DNA from: CAUYUA01 sp963575675
GTDB lineage: Bacteria; Pseudomonadota; Alphaproteobacteria; Azospirillales; Azospirillaceae
Assembly: GCA_963575675.1 (NCBI GenBank)
Contig: CAUYUA010000033.1
Coordinates: 1 to 64,000 of the forward strand
Direction: 5' to 3'
Length of the DNA stretch: 64,000 nucleotides
Below the pieces are notes generated by a model. The model was not told the origin of the DNA and did no database searches. It saw only the letters and a program-made list of their open reading frames with translations. The position numbers and the translations under genes are program-made. Shown here one piece after another: positions 53,817-63,454 of the stretch; positions within the stretch are counted from its first letter, which is position 1; the number at the start of each line of letters is the position of its first letter.

Positions 53817-55039
53817 CGAAAAGAACCCTGTCGCAGCCGCCCTTGTCGCAGAAACGGCGCCAGCCAGAACCAGATCAGGGCGACGATCTGAAACCCGACC
53901 GTCAGCGCCAACGCCACCCGATGCCCGCTTACAGCAAAGTGTCCGGGCGTCTGCGTTGGCCACCACCCGACCACCACACCGATGCCATACTGGAACAGAA
54001 AGGCGCAAGCAATCAATGTCATGTTGATTGCAGTATTAACTCGTCCGGCGAGAGGCGCCGGAAAACTCTGGGTAAGCGCAGCGTAACACACGACGCTGAA
54101 GCCGCCAGTCAGCCCGAACAAAAACCACACGCTCAACAGCGGAGCCCCGGAAGGCAGAGCCGCGCCCAAACTGATGATAAGTATTTGAATAACAATGAAA
54201 CAAACCATTCCGACCACGGCGGTGGTCTGGGGAGACACGCCTTTTCGGCTAAGGCGTTCGGCCAAAAAACCGGACCCGGCATAACTTATTGCCATGGCAA
54301 CGCTCAGAATCGCCATATAATCAGCAACGGAAACGCGCGTTAATCCAGCGACGTCTTGTAGCCACACACCCGCCCAAAGTCCTTGAACCGCCAAGTAGGT
54401 TCCTTGCGAGGTCATGGTGAGAGGCGCTAAACGCCAGAATCGGTAGTCGGACAAGATTTGTCGCAATCCGCGAATCAACGCGGAGGGCGACTCCGGCGCG
54501 ACGACGGATTTCGGCTCGGGAACCAGCGCCATTAACATCATCGCCAGGGCAACCGCCATCCCGACGAGGCCAAAAAATATGCCGCGCCAATCGACGTATT
54601 GCAGAGCAAACTGCACCGGGGGGCCTGCAAAAACGGCTCCACACGCGCCCAACCCGAGCAGCATCCCATTGACCAGCGGCAAGCGCTGGGATGGAAACCA
54701 CAGTGTCAGAGCCTTAAATCCGGCCATGAGGCAAGCGGAAACTCCCAAGCCGATGAGCGCTCGCCCAAGAACCAAATCACCGAAACCATCCGCCGTGGCG
54801 AAACGCAAAGCTCCGAGCGCTGCGATCAACAGTAGAACGGCTTCCACTCTACGTGCGCCGAAACGATCGAGAAGCAATCCAAGAGGCAACTGAAACAAAC
54901 CAAAACCAACAAAATAAACGCCCGTCAACAGACCGAGTCCGCCGGCGTCGAGGGAAAAGTCACGAATCAAATCCGGAGCAAGCGCGGCGTTGATGGTGCG
55001 CAGCAGGTAAGAAAAAAAATACCCGGCGGAAAAAACCAA
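53813..55039 (-). CDS. MFS transporter, uncertain start codon
   Basis: A 12-helix major facilitator of about 408-428 residues. The N-terminal half shows LLTGVYFVGFGLFQLPLGLL then LDRFGARRVEA, the loop 2-3 motif (G-x3-DRFGxRR). Substrate unknown. Overlap with panD suggests co-expression, so a pantothenate-related or amino-acid substrate is conceivable, but that is inference. The first ordinary start codon is the TTG at 55039, which lies inside helix 1 and has no ribosome-binding site. The frame continues upstream, ISLTRGHPDVPKSAVGWRVL, to an ATC at 55097-55099 placed six bases after a strong AAGGAAGG. Either ATC initiates or an ATG has mutated. Confidence 0.82.
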   Translation of the reverse strand: MVFSAGYFFSYLLRTINAALAPDLIRDFSLDAGGLGLLTGVYFVGFGLFQLPLGLLLDRFGARRVEAVLLLIAALGALRFATADGFGDLVLGRALIGLGVSACLMAGFKALTLWFPSQRLPLVNGMLLGLGACGAVFAGPPVQFALQYVDWRGIFFGLVGMAVALAMMLMALVPEPKSVVAPESPSALIRGLRQILSDYRFWRLAPLTMTSQGTYLAVQGLWAGVWLQDVAGLTRVSVADYMAILSVAMAISYAGSGFLAERLSRKGVSPQTTAVVGMVCFIVIQILIISLGAALPSGAPLLSVWFLFGLTGGFSVVCYAALTQSFPAPLAGRVNTAINMTLIACAFLFQYGIGVVVGWWPTQTPGHFAVSGHRVALALTVGFQIVALIWFWLAPFLRQGRLRQGSFR

Positions 55040-55191
55040 AAGAACGCGCCAGCCAACAGCGCTTTTGGGAACGTCGGGATGTCCTCGTGTTAAAGAGATG
55101 ACACACCTTCCTTAAGGAAAACTAGGGATAAAAGTTTCAGAACTATGTCTTTTAACCTGGTCTTGTTACTTTATTTTTTGTTCAATTCTGA

Positions 55192-56535
55192 TCAGACATT
55201 CAGAAGTAAGTTCTCACGCTCCCAGGAACTGATTACGCGTTGGTAGGCTTCATACTCGGCTTGTTTGACGTAGGTGAAGGCGGAAATGAATTTCTCACCG
55301 AAGACTTCGCGCAAGGGTTTACAAGCATTCAGCTTATTCAGAGCGTCAGATTGATGACGCGGCAAGGTGAAAGCCAAACGATGAGCTGTGCCCTTTATCG
55401 GGTCTCCTGGCTCCATATCATTCATCATTCCGATATAACCACAGGCCAAAGAAGCCGCCATAGCTAAATAGGGGTTTGCATCGGCGCCGGGCACGCGGTT
55501 TTCGACTCGGCGACTGTCAGGTGGCGACAACGGCACGCGAAATCCGGTGGTGCGGTTATCCCGTCCCCAATGCACGTTGATCGGAGCGTCAGATCCCGTG
55601 ATCAGGCGACGGTAAGAGTTGACGTTGGGGGCAAACAACGGCATGGCCGAAGGCAGAAATTTTTGCAGTCCTGCGATGAAGGACAAAAACAATCGAGAAT
55701 CATTGCCTTGAACATCGGAGAATAGATTAACCCCAGTGTTTTTATCAACGACGCTTTGATGAATATGCATGGCGCTGCCGGGTTCGTTTTGCATCGGCTT
55801 GGCCATGAAAGTGGCGTAGACTTGGTGACGAATCGCAGTTTCCCGCACGGTGCGCTTGAACAAGAAGGTCTGGTCGGCCAATTCCATCGCATCGCCGTGA
55901 TTGAAATTGATCTCGATCTGCGCTGCTCCGGCTTCGTGAGTCAGCGTGTCAATATCGATGTTCTGCGCCTCGCAATAGTCGTAAACGTCTTCAAAGATGG
56001 GGTCGAATTCGTTGACGGCGTCAATGCCGTAAGCCTGCCTTCCACTTTCGGTGCGTCCCGATCGTCCGACTGGCGGCGTCAACGGATAGTCTGGGTCTTT
56101 GTTAATCTGAACTAGAAAGAACTCCAGTTCCGGAGCCACAATCGGCCGCCATCCTTGAGCGTCGTACAGCTCCAACACCCGCCGCAACAACCAGCGTGGA
56201 GAAATATCCACAGGCTGTCCGTTCGCATGTACGCAATCACTGATTACTTGCGCTGTCGGCTCTTGGTACCATGGCACCATCCGGATGGTGTTTTCATCCG
56301 GAACCATATAAATATCGGCGTTCTCGGGGCTCGTGACATCTTCGTCCTCCGGGTATTCTCCGGTGACGGTCTGCACAAAAATCGCTTCCGGCAAGCGCAA
56401 ACCGCGATCTCGCAGGATTCGCAAGAATTTGTCCGCCGGAACGATCTTTCCGCGAGCAACTCCCGACATATCCGGCACCAGACATTCCACTTCGGTGATG
56501 TGATGCTGCTGGATGAAGTCTTGAAGACAGCCCAT
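55192..56535 (-). CDS. Glutamine synthetase family protein, PuuA-like
   Basis: A 447-residue enzyme of the GlnA-III/gamma-glutamylpolyamine synthetase branch. It shows HHITEVECLVPDMSGVARGK, the catalytic VAPELEFFLVQINKD, DTLTHEAGAAQIEINFNHGD, QNEPGSAMHIHQSV and RVENRVPGADANPYLAMAAS. It ligates glutamate to an amine (putrescine in PuuA) using ATP. A gamma-glutamyl-GABA hydrolase-like gene lies 2.7 kb away on the same strand (59216), the other end of the Puu pathway, though puuB and puuC are not in between. A role in polyamine use is therefore likely but not proved; ethanolamine or other amines remain possible. Confidence 0.87.
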   Translation of the reverse strand: MGCLQDFIQQHHITEVECLVPDMSGVARGKIVPADKFLRILRDRGLRLPEAIFVQTVTGEYPEDEDVTSPENADIYMVPDENTIRMVPWYQEPTAQVISDCVHANGQPVDISPRWLLRRVLELYDAQGWRPIVAPELEFFLVQINKDPDYPLTPPVGRSGRTESGRQAYGIDAVNEFDPIFEDVYDYCEAQNIDIDTLTHEAGAAQIEINFNHGDAMELADQTFLFKRTVRETAIRHQVYATFMAKPMQNEPGSAMHIHQSVVDKNTGVNLFSDVQGNDSRLFLSFIAGLQKFLPSAMPLFAPNVNSYRRLITGSDAPINVHWGRDNRTTGFRVPLSPPDSRRVENRVPGADANPYLAMAASLACGYIGMMNDMEPGDPIKGTAHRLAFTLPRHQSDALNKLNACKPLREVFGEKFISAFTYVKQAEYEAYQRVISSWERENLLLNV

Positions 56536-56648
56536 GCGCCTTCTTCCTTCGAAAACCTCGACTCCTTCAAAGCCTATGGCATTCCTGCTCTCGTTTCAAT
56601 GGCCTTGATCGGCCTTCATCAGAAGTTATCTTTTGTCTTTGCGTTTTT

Positions 56649-56718
56649 CGGATAAGGGGGGGCTTTAGCTCTTTCCCCCCCTTATGATCCCGAGCGATCA
56701 AGAACACAGTCTCCGGAT
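56649..56718. repeat. Half copy of the inverted-repeat element
   Basis: GGATAAGGGGGGGCTTTAGC, then the CCCCCC run and CTTATGATCCCGAGCGATCA, then AGAACACAGTCTCCGGA: one arm only, in the orientation of the right arm of the complete copies. It lies between glgB (3' end) and the glutamine synthetase start, both on the minus strand. Confidence 0.75.
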
Positions 56719-56768
56719 ATTTTTATGTGGAGTTGAGACGCATGGGCCGATCGTTTGGCTCGTCGGCG

Positions 56769-59030
56769 TTACATGTCTTTTTGCAGCTCTAAAAACAAGA
56801 ATCCCAAAGGCGGCAGCGTTAAAACAATAGACCATGCGCGACCATGGCAAGGAATTTTTTCCGCCGTCACCACGCCGCCATTTTCAACGTCGCAACCACC
56901 GTAACACGAAGCGTCCGTGTTGAGACGTTCGACATAATCTCCAGATTCAGGAACCCCGATTCGATAATTATGACGTGGTTCCGGTGTGAAATTACCGATC
57001 GCAATCACGGGACGCGCACGGTCTTTGCCGCGTCGGATAAAGGAAATTACGCTATTCTCATAGTCATTTGGCTCGATCCATTCGAATCCGGCGGACTCGC
57101 AATCAAGCTCCCATAAAGCGGGCGTCGCCTGATAATAGTGATTGAGATCGCGAATTAAGCTCTGAATTCCTTGATGCGCAGGATCGGCCAGTAAATCCCA
57201 GTCTAGGCCGGCGTCATGATTCCACTCGCGTTCTTGAGCGAATTCACCGCCCATGAACAACAGCTTTTTGCCGGGGTGAGCATAGAGAAAACCGTAATAA
57301 GCGCGGAGATTGGCGAATTTCTGCCAACGATCTCCCGGCATTTTTCCCAACAGCGAGCCTTTGCCGTGAACGACTTCGTCATGACTGAGCGGCAAGACGA
57401 AATTCTCACTGTATTGATAAAGCTGAGCAAAAGTAAGATCGTTATGATGATGGCGACGATGAATCGGGTCTTTGGAGAAATAGCGTAAGGTGTCATGCAT
57501 CCACCCCATATTCCATTTGAACCCAAAACCAAGCCCTCCCTCCCACGTTGGGCGTGAGACTCCAGGCCACGCGGTAGACTCTTCCGCAACAGTCATCGCC
57601 CCAGAATGCTGACCATAAGCAAGTTCATTAAGTTTCTTTAAAAACGAAATGGCTTCAAGATTTTCCTTGCCGCCATAGCGATTGGGGATCCATTCGCCGT
57701 CTTTTCGACTGTAGTCGAGGTAGAGCATCGAGGCGACGGCATCGACCCTCAGTCCATCCATATGGAAAGAATCAAGCCAGTACAACGCATTGCCCAGAAG
57801 GAAATTATTCACCTCACGGCGACCATAGTTATAGACCAATGTGTTCCAATCCGGATGATAACCTTGACGCGGATCGGCGTGCTCGTAGAGGCACGTTCCG
57901 TCGAAACACGCGAGTCCATGTTGGTCTGAAGGGAAATGGCCGGGCACCCAATCGAGCAACACGCCAATGTTATGGGCATGACAAACGTCTATGAAGGCGC
58001 GGAAATCGTCTGGGGCGCCATGGCGGCTTGTGGGAGCGTAGAGGCCGATCGGTTGGTATCCCCAAGAGCCGTCGAAGGGGAATTCAGTAATAGGCAGCAG
58101 CTCGATATGAGTGAAACCCATGGTTTTGACGTAAGAAACCAACTCTTCCGCCAGTTCTTGGTAACTAAGGTAGCGGTTGTTTTCTTCGGCCCGACGTTTC
58201 CAAGATCCTAAATGAACTTCATATATAGAGATCGGCGCTTCTCGATGATTGGCGGAATGGCGTTGTTGTTCCATCCACTCTTTGTCGGTCCAGACAAAAC
58301 GGTTGGTTGGCGCGACAACAGAGGCGGTGCGTGGTGGATGTTCTGCGGCGAAAGCGACGGGATCGGCTTTTAGGGGTTGAACAACGCCGTCGGCGCCGCG
58401 AATTTCGAATTTATAGCAAGCGCCGGGGCCAATGCCCGGCACAAAAATTTCCCACACGCCGCAATCGTGGCGATGACGCATTGGAAGACGTCTGCCGTCC
58501 CATGCGCAAAAGTCGCCAACGACGCTGACGCGCCGGGCGTTGGGAGCCCAAACAGCAAAGGCTGTTCCCGCCACGCCTTCAAGGGTGAGCTGGTGGGCGC
58601 CGAGTCGTTCGAAGGCGCGCAGATGAGAGCCTTCAGCCAGAAGGTGGACGTCGAGTTCGCCAAGAATCGGGGGAAAGCTGTAAGCATCGTCAAAAATGAC
58701 GGTTTGATCGCCGAATTGAATGCGCAGGCGATAGGGAAAGCGAGAGTGACGGTTGGAAGGAAGAGAAGCGTAGAAAAATCCATCTGGATGAATCAGACTG
58801 AGATCGGCAATGTCGGCCCCGGTTTGGGCGTCGAGAAGGCAAACAGCGGAAGCTCCTGGAAGGAAGGCGCGAACGGAGAGGCTTTTCCCAGTGGCGTCTT
58901 GATGTAGGCCGAGGACGGAGAAAGGATCCCCGTGATCCGCGCGAGCAAGAGCGTCTGCTGCGGCGCGTAAAGCGGCGAGAACCGGCGATTCCAGCGAGTG
59001 ACGCGCGACGTTTTCGGAGGTGAGGGACAT
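56769..59030 (-). CDS. glgB: 1,4-alpha-glucan branching enzyme
   Basis: A 753-residue GH13 enzyme that forms alpha-1,6 branches in glycogen. The N-terminal GlgB domain and CBM48 (HQLTLEGVAGTAFAVWAPNA, RRVSVVGDFCAWDG) are followed by the catalytic barrel. The four GH13 regions are DWVPGHFPSD, MDGLRVDAVASMLYLD (nucleophile Asp), MTVAEESTAW (acid/base Glu) and FVLPLSHDEVVHGKGSLLG. The C-terminal beta domain is complete (WSIVLTLPPLGFLFLELQ). Length is standard. It stands alone; glgA, glgC, glgP and glgX are not in this window. Confidence 0.96.
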   Translation of the reverse strand: MSLTSENVARHSLESPVLAALRAAADALARADHGDPFSVLGLHQDATGKSLSVRAFLPGASAVCLLDAQTGADIADLSLIHPDGFFYASLPSNRHSRFPYRLRIQFGDQTVIFDDAYSFPPILGELDVHLLAEGSHLRAFERLGAHQLTLEGVAGTAFAVWAPNARRVSVVGDFCAWDGRRLPMRHRHDCGVWEIFVPGIGPGACYKFEIRGADGVVQPLKADPVAFAAEHPPRTASVVAPTNRFVWTDKEWMEQQRHSANHREAPISIYEVHLGSWKRRAEENNRYLSYQELAEELVSYVKTMGFTHIELLPITEFPFDGSWGYQPIGLYAPTSRHGAPDDFRAFIDVCHAHNIGVLLDWVPGHFPSDQHGLACFDGTCLYEHADPRQGYHPDWNTLVYNYGRREVNNFLLGNALYWLDSFHMDGLRVDAVASMLYLDYSRKDGEWIPNRYGGKENLEAISFLKKLNELAYGQHSGAMTVAEESTAWPGVSRPTWEGGLGFGFKWNMGWMHDTLRYFSKDPIHRRHHHNDLTFAQLYQYSENFVLPLSHDEVVHGKGSLLGKMPGDRWQKFANLRAYYGFLYAHPGKKLLFMGGEFAQEREWNHDAGLDWDLLADPAHQGIQSLIRDLNHYYQATPALWELDCESAGFEWIEPNDYENSVISFIRRGKDRARPVIAIGNFTPEPRHNYRIGVPESGDYVERLNTDASCYGGCDVENGGVVTAEKIPCHGRAWSIVLTLPPLGFLFLELQKDM

Positions 59031-59215
59031 GACCTAAACCCAAAAGAAGCGAACGTCGCACAATATCATCTTGAGGGTTTTATCGCCACAAAACACCGCA
59101 GACTCTCGAAACCGAGAGCCTGGTGAATAATTTGTCAAGATATGGTGGAGAAATAATAAATAAAATAAGGTTTGTGACTATATTTTCGATGCTCTCTAAT
59201 TTTTACTCAGACTCC

Positions 59216-59968
59216 TTATCGACGAGAACGACGCGAAACCGCAGCTCCAAAAGCGCGAAATATTGGAATCGACGCAGAAGCTTCAGAACACAACCATTCA
59301 GGATGCCACTGCACTCCAAGCGCAAAACTCGGCGCCTCCTTAACGCGCACGGCCTCGATCATGCCGTCTTCGGCGGTTGCTTCCACAATCAAATCAGGCG
59401 CAAGAGAATCTATTCCTTGGTCATGGAGAGAATTCACCATAATTGTTTCCGTCTGCATCAACGAGCGCAACATTCCTCCAGACGTCAAACGCACCGAATG
59501 CGCAACTTCAAATTGCTCTTCTATTGGCAAAGTCTCGTCCGGACTATGTTTAAAGAAACCGGGAACATTATGCACAACCTGATGCAGAGTTCCTCCCAAA
59601 GCAACATTTAACTCCTGGTGTCCTCGACAAATCGCCAACACCGGAACTCCAGCGGCAATGGCTTTGCGTAGAAGCGGCAAAGTTGTGGCGTCGCGTTCAG
59701 GATCGTGAAGCGTTCCCGGAGCAGAGGGAGGGCCGTTATAGTGGCGCGGCTCAACATTTGACTCACTTCCAGTAATCAGCAGACCATCAAGGTGTCGCAA
59801 CAAGTCGTCAAGATCAAGTTGAGGGCCGATAGCGGGAATGATCAAAGGCAAAGACAGCGTATATTCGCGAACGGCGCGCACATACTTATCTCCTGCGCCG
59901 TGAAACGGAAGAGTGTCGACAGGAAAAGCGCAAGCCGGAATTCCGACGACAGGCGAAAGAGAGCGCAT
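59216..59968 (-). CDS. Gamma-glutamyl-gamma-aminobutyrate hydrolase family (PuuD-like)
   Basis: A 250-residue class I amidotransferase-like hydrolase (peptidase C26). It shows PVVGIPACAFPVDTLPFHGA, DGLLITGSESNVEPRHYNGP, the nucleophile in VLAICRGHQELNVALGGTLH, and FALGVQWHPEW with the catalytic His. PuuD cleaves gamma-glutamyl-GABA to GABA and glutamate in putrescine breakdown. A PuuA-like ligase gene lies nearby, supporting this assignment. I use the ATG at 59968, where similarity starts; the frame remains open 57 codons further but that part is meaningless and overlaps the next gene. Confidence 0.87.
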   Translation of the reverse strand: MRSLSPVVGIPACAFPVDTLPFHGAGDKYVRAVREYTLSLPLIIPAIGPQLDLDDLLRHLDGLLITGSESNVEPRHYNGPPSAPGTLHDPERDATTLPLLRKAIAAGVPVLAICRGHQELNVALGGTLHQVVHNVPGFFKHSPDETLPIEEQFEVAHSVRLTSGGMLRSLMQTETIMVNSLHDQGIDSLAPDLIVEATAEDGMIEAVRVKEAPSFALGVQWHPEWLCSEASASIPIFRAFGAAVSRRSRR

Positions 59969-60050
59969 GGAAAAACCACATAAGAAGAGGTTCCCGGCGG
60001 CGTTGGTTGATGTGTTGTCCTCCTTCGCCTCCGCTCCGGCAAGGGGCGAG

Positions 60051-60785
60051 TTACGGCGCCAAAGGCGAGATCGATAGAGGATCAACCTGCGGCGCTCCAG
60101 AGTTGCGCCCGCCGAAAATAGCAGTCCCCACACGCACAAGCGTGGCTCCGAATCGAACGGCGATCGGATAATCCTGGCTCATGCCCATACTGATTTCCGG
60201 AAGGTTTAACCGATGCGCCAAATCGGCCAGCAAGGCGAAATGCAACGCAGGCTCTTCATCCACCGGCGGAATCGCCATAAGACCGGAAATCGGCAATTGG
60301 CAACGATCGCGACAGAAGTCCAAAAACGCCGGAACTTCGATTGGAGCAATTCCCGCCTTTTGCGATTCTTCACCTGTATTGACCTCAATCAAACAACGCG
60401 GTCGCCGCTGCGTCCGTGTAAACTCCTCAGCCAAAGCTTCCGCCAAACGCGGTCGATCTACGGTTTGGATGACGTCAAACAACGCCACCGCATCGCGAAC
60501 CTTATTCGTCTGCAACGCTCCGATCAAATGTAGTTCAATATCGGAGTGTCGCGTCCGCAACTCCGGCCATTTGGTTTTGGCCTCTTGCACCCGGTTTTCG
60601 CCGAACACTCTCTGTCCGGCAGCCAGCGCTGCTTCCAGAGCCTCAATCGGCTGCGTCTTGCTGACCGCTACAAGAGACGTCTCGTCCGGTTTTCGACCAA
60701 CCGCCTTCGCGGCGGCGGCGATCTCACAGCGAACGGTAATGAGGGATGCGGATATAGAGCAGGACGAAACGGGCGCGTCAGTCAT
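60051..60785 (-). CDS. YggS/PLPBP family PLP homeostasis protein
   Basis: A 244-residue alanine-racemase-fold protein that binds pyridoxal phosphate through the Lys in SLVAVSKTQPIEALEAAL. It also shows GQRVFGENRVQEAKTKWPEL, LHLIGALQTNKVRDAVALFD, CLIEVNTGEESQKAGI, ISGLMAIPP and LPEISMGMSQDYPIAVRFGA. The family regulates PLP levels and amino-acid balance and has no known catalytic turnover. Length is standard with about 15 extra residues at each end. It is 82 bp upstream of the PuuD-like gene and could be co-transcribed. Confidence 0.92.
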   Translation of the reverse strand: MTDAPVSSCSISASLITVRCEIAAAAKAVGRKPDETSLVAVSKTQPIEALEAALAAGQRVFGENRVQEAKTKWPELRTRHSDIELHLIGALQTNKVRDAVALFDVIQTVDRPRLAEALAEEFTRTQRRPRCLIEVNTGEESQKAGIAPIEVPAFLDFCRDRCQLPISGLMAIPPVDEEPALHFALLADLAHRLNLPEISMGMSQDYPIAVRFGATLVRVGTAIFGGRNSGAPQVDPLSISPLAP

Positions 60786-60965
60786 CGGTGCGTGTATCTC
60801 AGCGTCTCAAAATGGTTTCGAAATCGTTTATTGCGCCTCGGGCGCACTCCAAGCGGGAGCGCACTATAAGCGTCTCATCTACATTCGGCAATCCGGGAAT
60901 ACACACCTCTCTTGTGAATTTTATCGTTTGGACGCATCAGAGGCGGTGGCGTCATCAGCGCGCCA

Positions 60966-62378
60966 TTATCGCACCGGCTTTAAAGTATCGCGATTCTGAA
61001 GAATGCAATCAGTCTCTTTCCGTTTTAGATGCCGGCATACAGAACGCAGTTTTTGTTCTTCGCCATCGGCATAAAGACGAAACATGTTTCGACCGTCAGG
61101 AAGCGTGACTTGACGAATGACGGGAGTCGTTTCCAATAGATTTGGGTAGTCCTGGATCATCTCGTTCCACTGTTCTTGCGCTTTTGCGGCGGTCTTGAAC
61201 GAGGCAAGCTGTACGAGAATTGAGCCTGGAGGGGTGGGCTGTTTGGTGGCGATGATTTCTTGAATAGGCGGGGTGATTGTAGGCGAGGCGATGTCTGTCG
61301 CAGAGGTTTGAGGTTTGCTCTGTGTCGAGGACTCTTCGTTGATCGGCGGCGATATGGTGGTCTGATCCGGAGCCTTATCTAAAACGGAGGTCTCGTGAGC
61401 AGAAGGCGTTTCGATAGCGGAAGGCGTTTCGATAAGAGGGTGTGGCTCTGCGTTAGCAGCGGGCTCCACTGCCGCGTTCGCATTGGCAGCGGGCTTCACT
61501 GCCGCGTTGACGGTTGGCGTTGTCGAGGCGGAAGGCGGCTGTGTCGTAATTGCAGTTTGTTTGGCTAAAAGCGGTGAAAAATCGAATTGTCCTTTGTTCC
61601 ATAGGGCCAGAGCGGCGTCGATTTGTCTTGCCACGAACGCGATATCGTCGGTGGGCATATTCTCAGGCAAAGGGTCAACGCCTAGAGAGATTTGGAGCCC
61701 TGCGGCGGCGTTCTGAGCCTCAGCCAGGGCGAGATCGCGACGAATGCTCGAAACCAGACGTCCGGCGTCGCGGCGAATGGTTTCCAGCTCGTTTCCGGTG
61801 CGGGCTTTCTCGGCGGCGACGGCGATTTTGTAGAGTTTCTCATCGACGCGCGCCAAATCTTCGGCTGAGTCTACGTCGTCGCGCGCTTCGCGCAGCCGCA
61901 GCCAGGCGATGCGCACTTGGGTGAGCACGGTCATATGTAGGGCTTGGCGACGCAGCACGCCGATATACTCTTGAGTTTCTGCTTGGCGAATGGCTGAAGG
62001 GCCTGAAAGCAGGTTCATCAAATTCCAAGTCAGCCGCAACCCGGCCTCGGCCCAGACGTTGTTGACGAGGAAACGGTTGCTGTCGAAACTGCCGGAAATA
62101 TTGAATTCTAGACCGGGCAATAGGCGTAGAATAGCTTTGCGGGTGTCGTCGGCGTTGATTCGAGTTTGGTAGTCTTCTTCACGCAGTTCCGGACGGCTGA
62201 CCAGAGCAAGGCGCTCCAAGTCTTCGAGGTTGTTTGTTATGTTCGGCAAGGATAAGCGCTCTGGGACAAGGAGAGAAAAATTTTGTCCCGGAGGAAGATT
62301 CATCAACGCCGCCAGCTCGATTTTGGCCGAGACCAAATCGCGGTTGAGCTGCTGGAGTTGGTTTTGGAGATCAAGCAA
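60966..62378 (-). pseudogene. TolC-like outer-membrane factor, C-terminal half plus SPOR domain
   Basis: A 470-codon frame continuing a TolC-type channel. It starts LLDLQNQLQQLNRDLVSAKI, the second helix of the first hairpin, and holds NLPPGQNFSLLVPERLSLP, LPGLEFNISGSFDSNRFLVN, NVWAEAGLRLTWNLMNLLSG and LTQVRIAWLRLREARDDVDS, the second repeat of the trimeric barrel-tunnel. After a linker of about 110 residues rich in Pro, Thr, Ala and Ser it ends in a SPOR domain (SILVQLASFKTAAKAQEQWN, PDGRNMFRLYADG), which in other proteins binds denuded septal peptidoglycan. It has no own start of quality (TTG 62378 without Shine-Dalgarno). It joins the upstream half if one GCGT unit is removed at 62396-62410. 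Confidence 0.82.
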
Positions 62379-63249
62379 GTTCTTTTGGTAATCGAGCGTG
62401 CGTGCGTGCGGGAGATTGAACGCCTTGGTCTTCGATTTTGCGAGAGAGGGCTAAGGCGAAGCGCACATGCTCCATCAAAGGGGTCAGTTCGGTTTGGAGG
62501 CGCTCGGCGATTACGACGCGCCAAAAGGCCAATCGTCCTTGTTGAAGGATTGTGTGAACGGCTTTGCGGCGGCGTTCTTCGGCGATCAGAACGCGATCGG
62601 ATTGTTGCCGAGCGCGCAGATAGCTGACTCCGAAATCAAGAACATTCCAGACCATGCCGAGATTGGCGGTTTGGCGGCGCTGCTCTTGAGAGGTTGAGGG
62701 TTCAAGAGATTGCTGGCCGGTGGCTACGGAGAGACTGGTGGATCCGGCGCTGTTGCTGCGACTGGTGTATCCGGCGGAGGAGGTGATTTGGGGTAGGAGT
62801 TCAAATGCGCCAAGTTCCGCCATGCCGAGCGCCACCGCCGAATCCATGGCGCGCAGCCGATTTTCAAGGTTATGCTTTATTGCGCGCGCCAAGACCTCGG
62901 GTAAAGAAAGTTTGGCGGGCAACGGGTCAAGAACATTGGCGCTGAACAGAGCAATATGATCTGCGGAAGCTCGGATGGCGCGTTCTTGCGGCGTGAGAGG
63001 ATCGGAGGAAACGGCGCATCCGATCAGGCCGAGCGCAAGCGCGAAAGCTGTTGTGCGCGCTAAGAGTGTGTTCGGAGAATGCGCCGCTGCCTTTTGTGAG
63101 TTTTGGCGCGCTCGTTGATCGAAATCAACGTCGGCAGAGCGTAAAGCCTCGGCCAAGGGGTTCAACTTGACGGGGGAGCGCCTCAGCCGTTGGAAATGTT
63201 GGCGTATTTCTCGGAAGGAGGGGGATTTTACGCTGAGACGGGATGTCAT
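62371..63249 (-). pseudogene. TolC-like outer-membrane factor, N-terminal half
   Basis: A 292-codon frame with a lipoprotein-like signal and lipobox (ALALGLIGC, Cys near residue 78) after an unusually long N-terminal lead. The outer-membrane efflux family N-terminus follows: LSLPEVLARAIKHNLENRLR, LGAFELLPQITSSAGYTSRS, LGMVWNVLDFGVSYLRARQQ, RRKAVHTILQQGRLAFWRVV. It derails after KIEDQGVQSPART into HARLPKELA and stops at 62371. The other frame reads TLDYQKNLLDLQNQ at the same place, the expected continuation. The frameshift coincides with a GCGT repeat. Start at 63249 (ATG, AAGG upstream) rather than the TTG two codons before. The intact protein would be about 760 residues. Confidence 0.82.
62396..62410. 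repeat. GCGT tetranucleotide repeat (3.75 units) at the frameshift
   Basis: GCGTGCGTGCGTGCG on the plus strand. Loss of one four-base unit restores the reading frame of the TolC-like gene (PARTLDYQKNLLDLQNQ). Short tetranucleotide repeats slip less often than long ones, so the tract is either a minor contingency site or the footprint of a recent duplication. Confidence 0.9.
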
Positions 63250-63454
63250 GATCAACTTGCCTTCGGCGGCCTGGGCGTCTTTGATGTGAGGAGCCTACGT
63301 CTTTAAAAGGAGCGTTTCGGCGCGTTTTCCGTCTCGGCGTGTTTGCCGTTTTGTGAGGTTGAGAGTGGTTTCGGTTTGGACATCTGCGGGCGAGGCGGCG
63401 GAGGGCGAGACAGCGGAGGGCGAGACAGCGGGCTTTGTTATGAAATCCGAAGGT

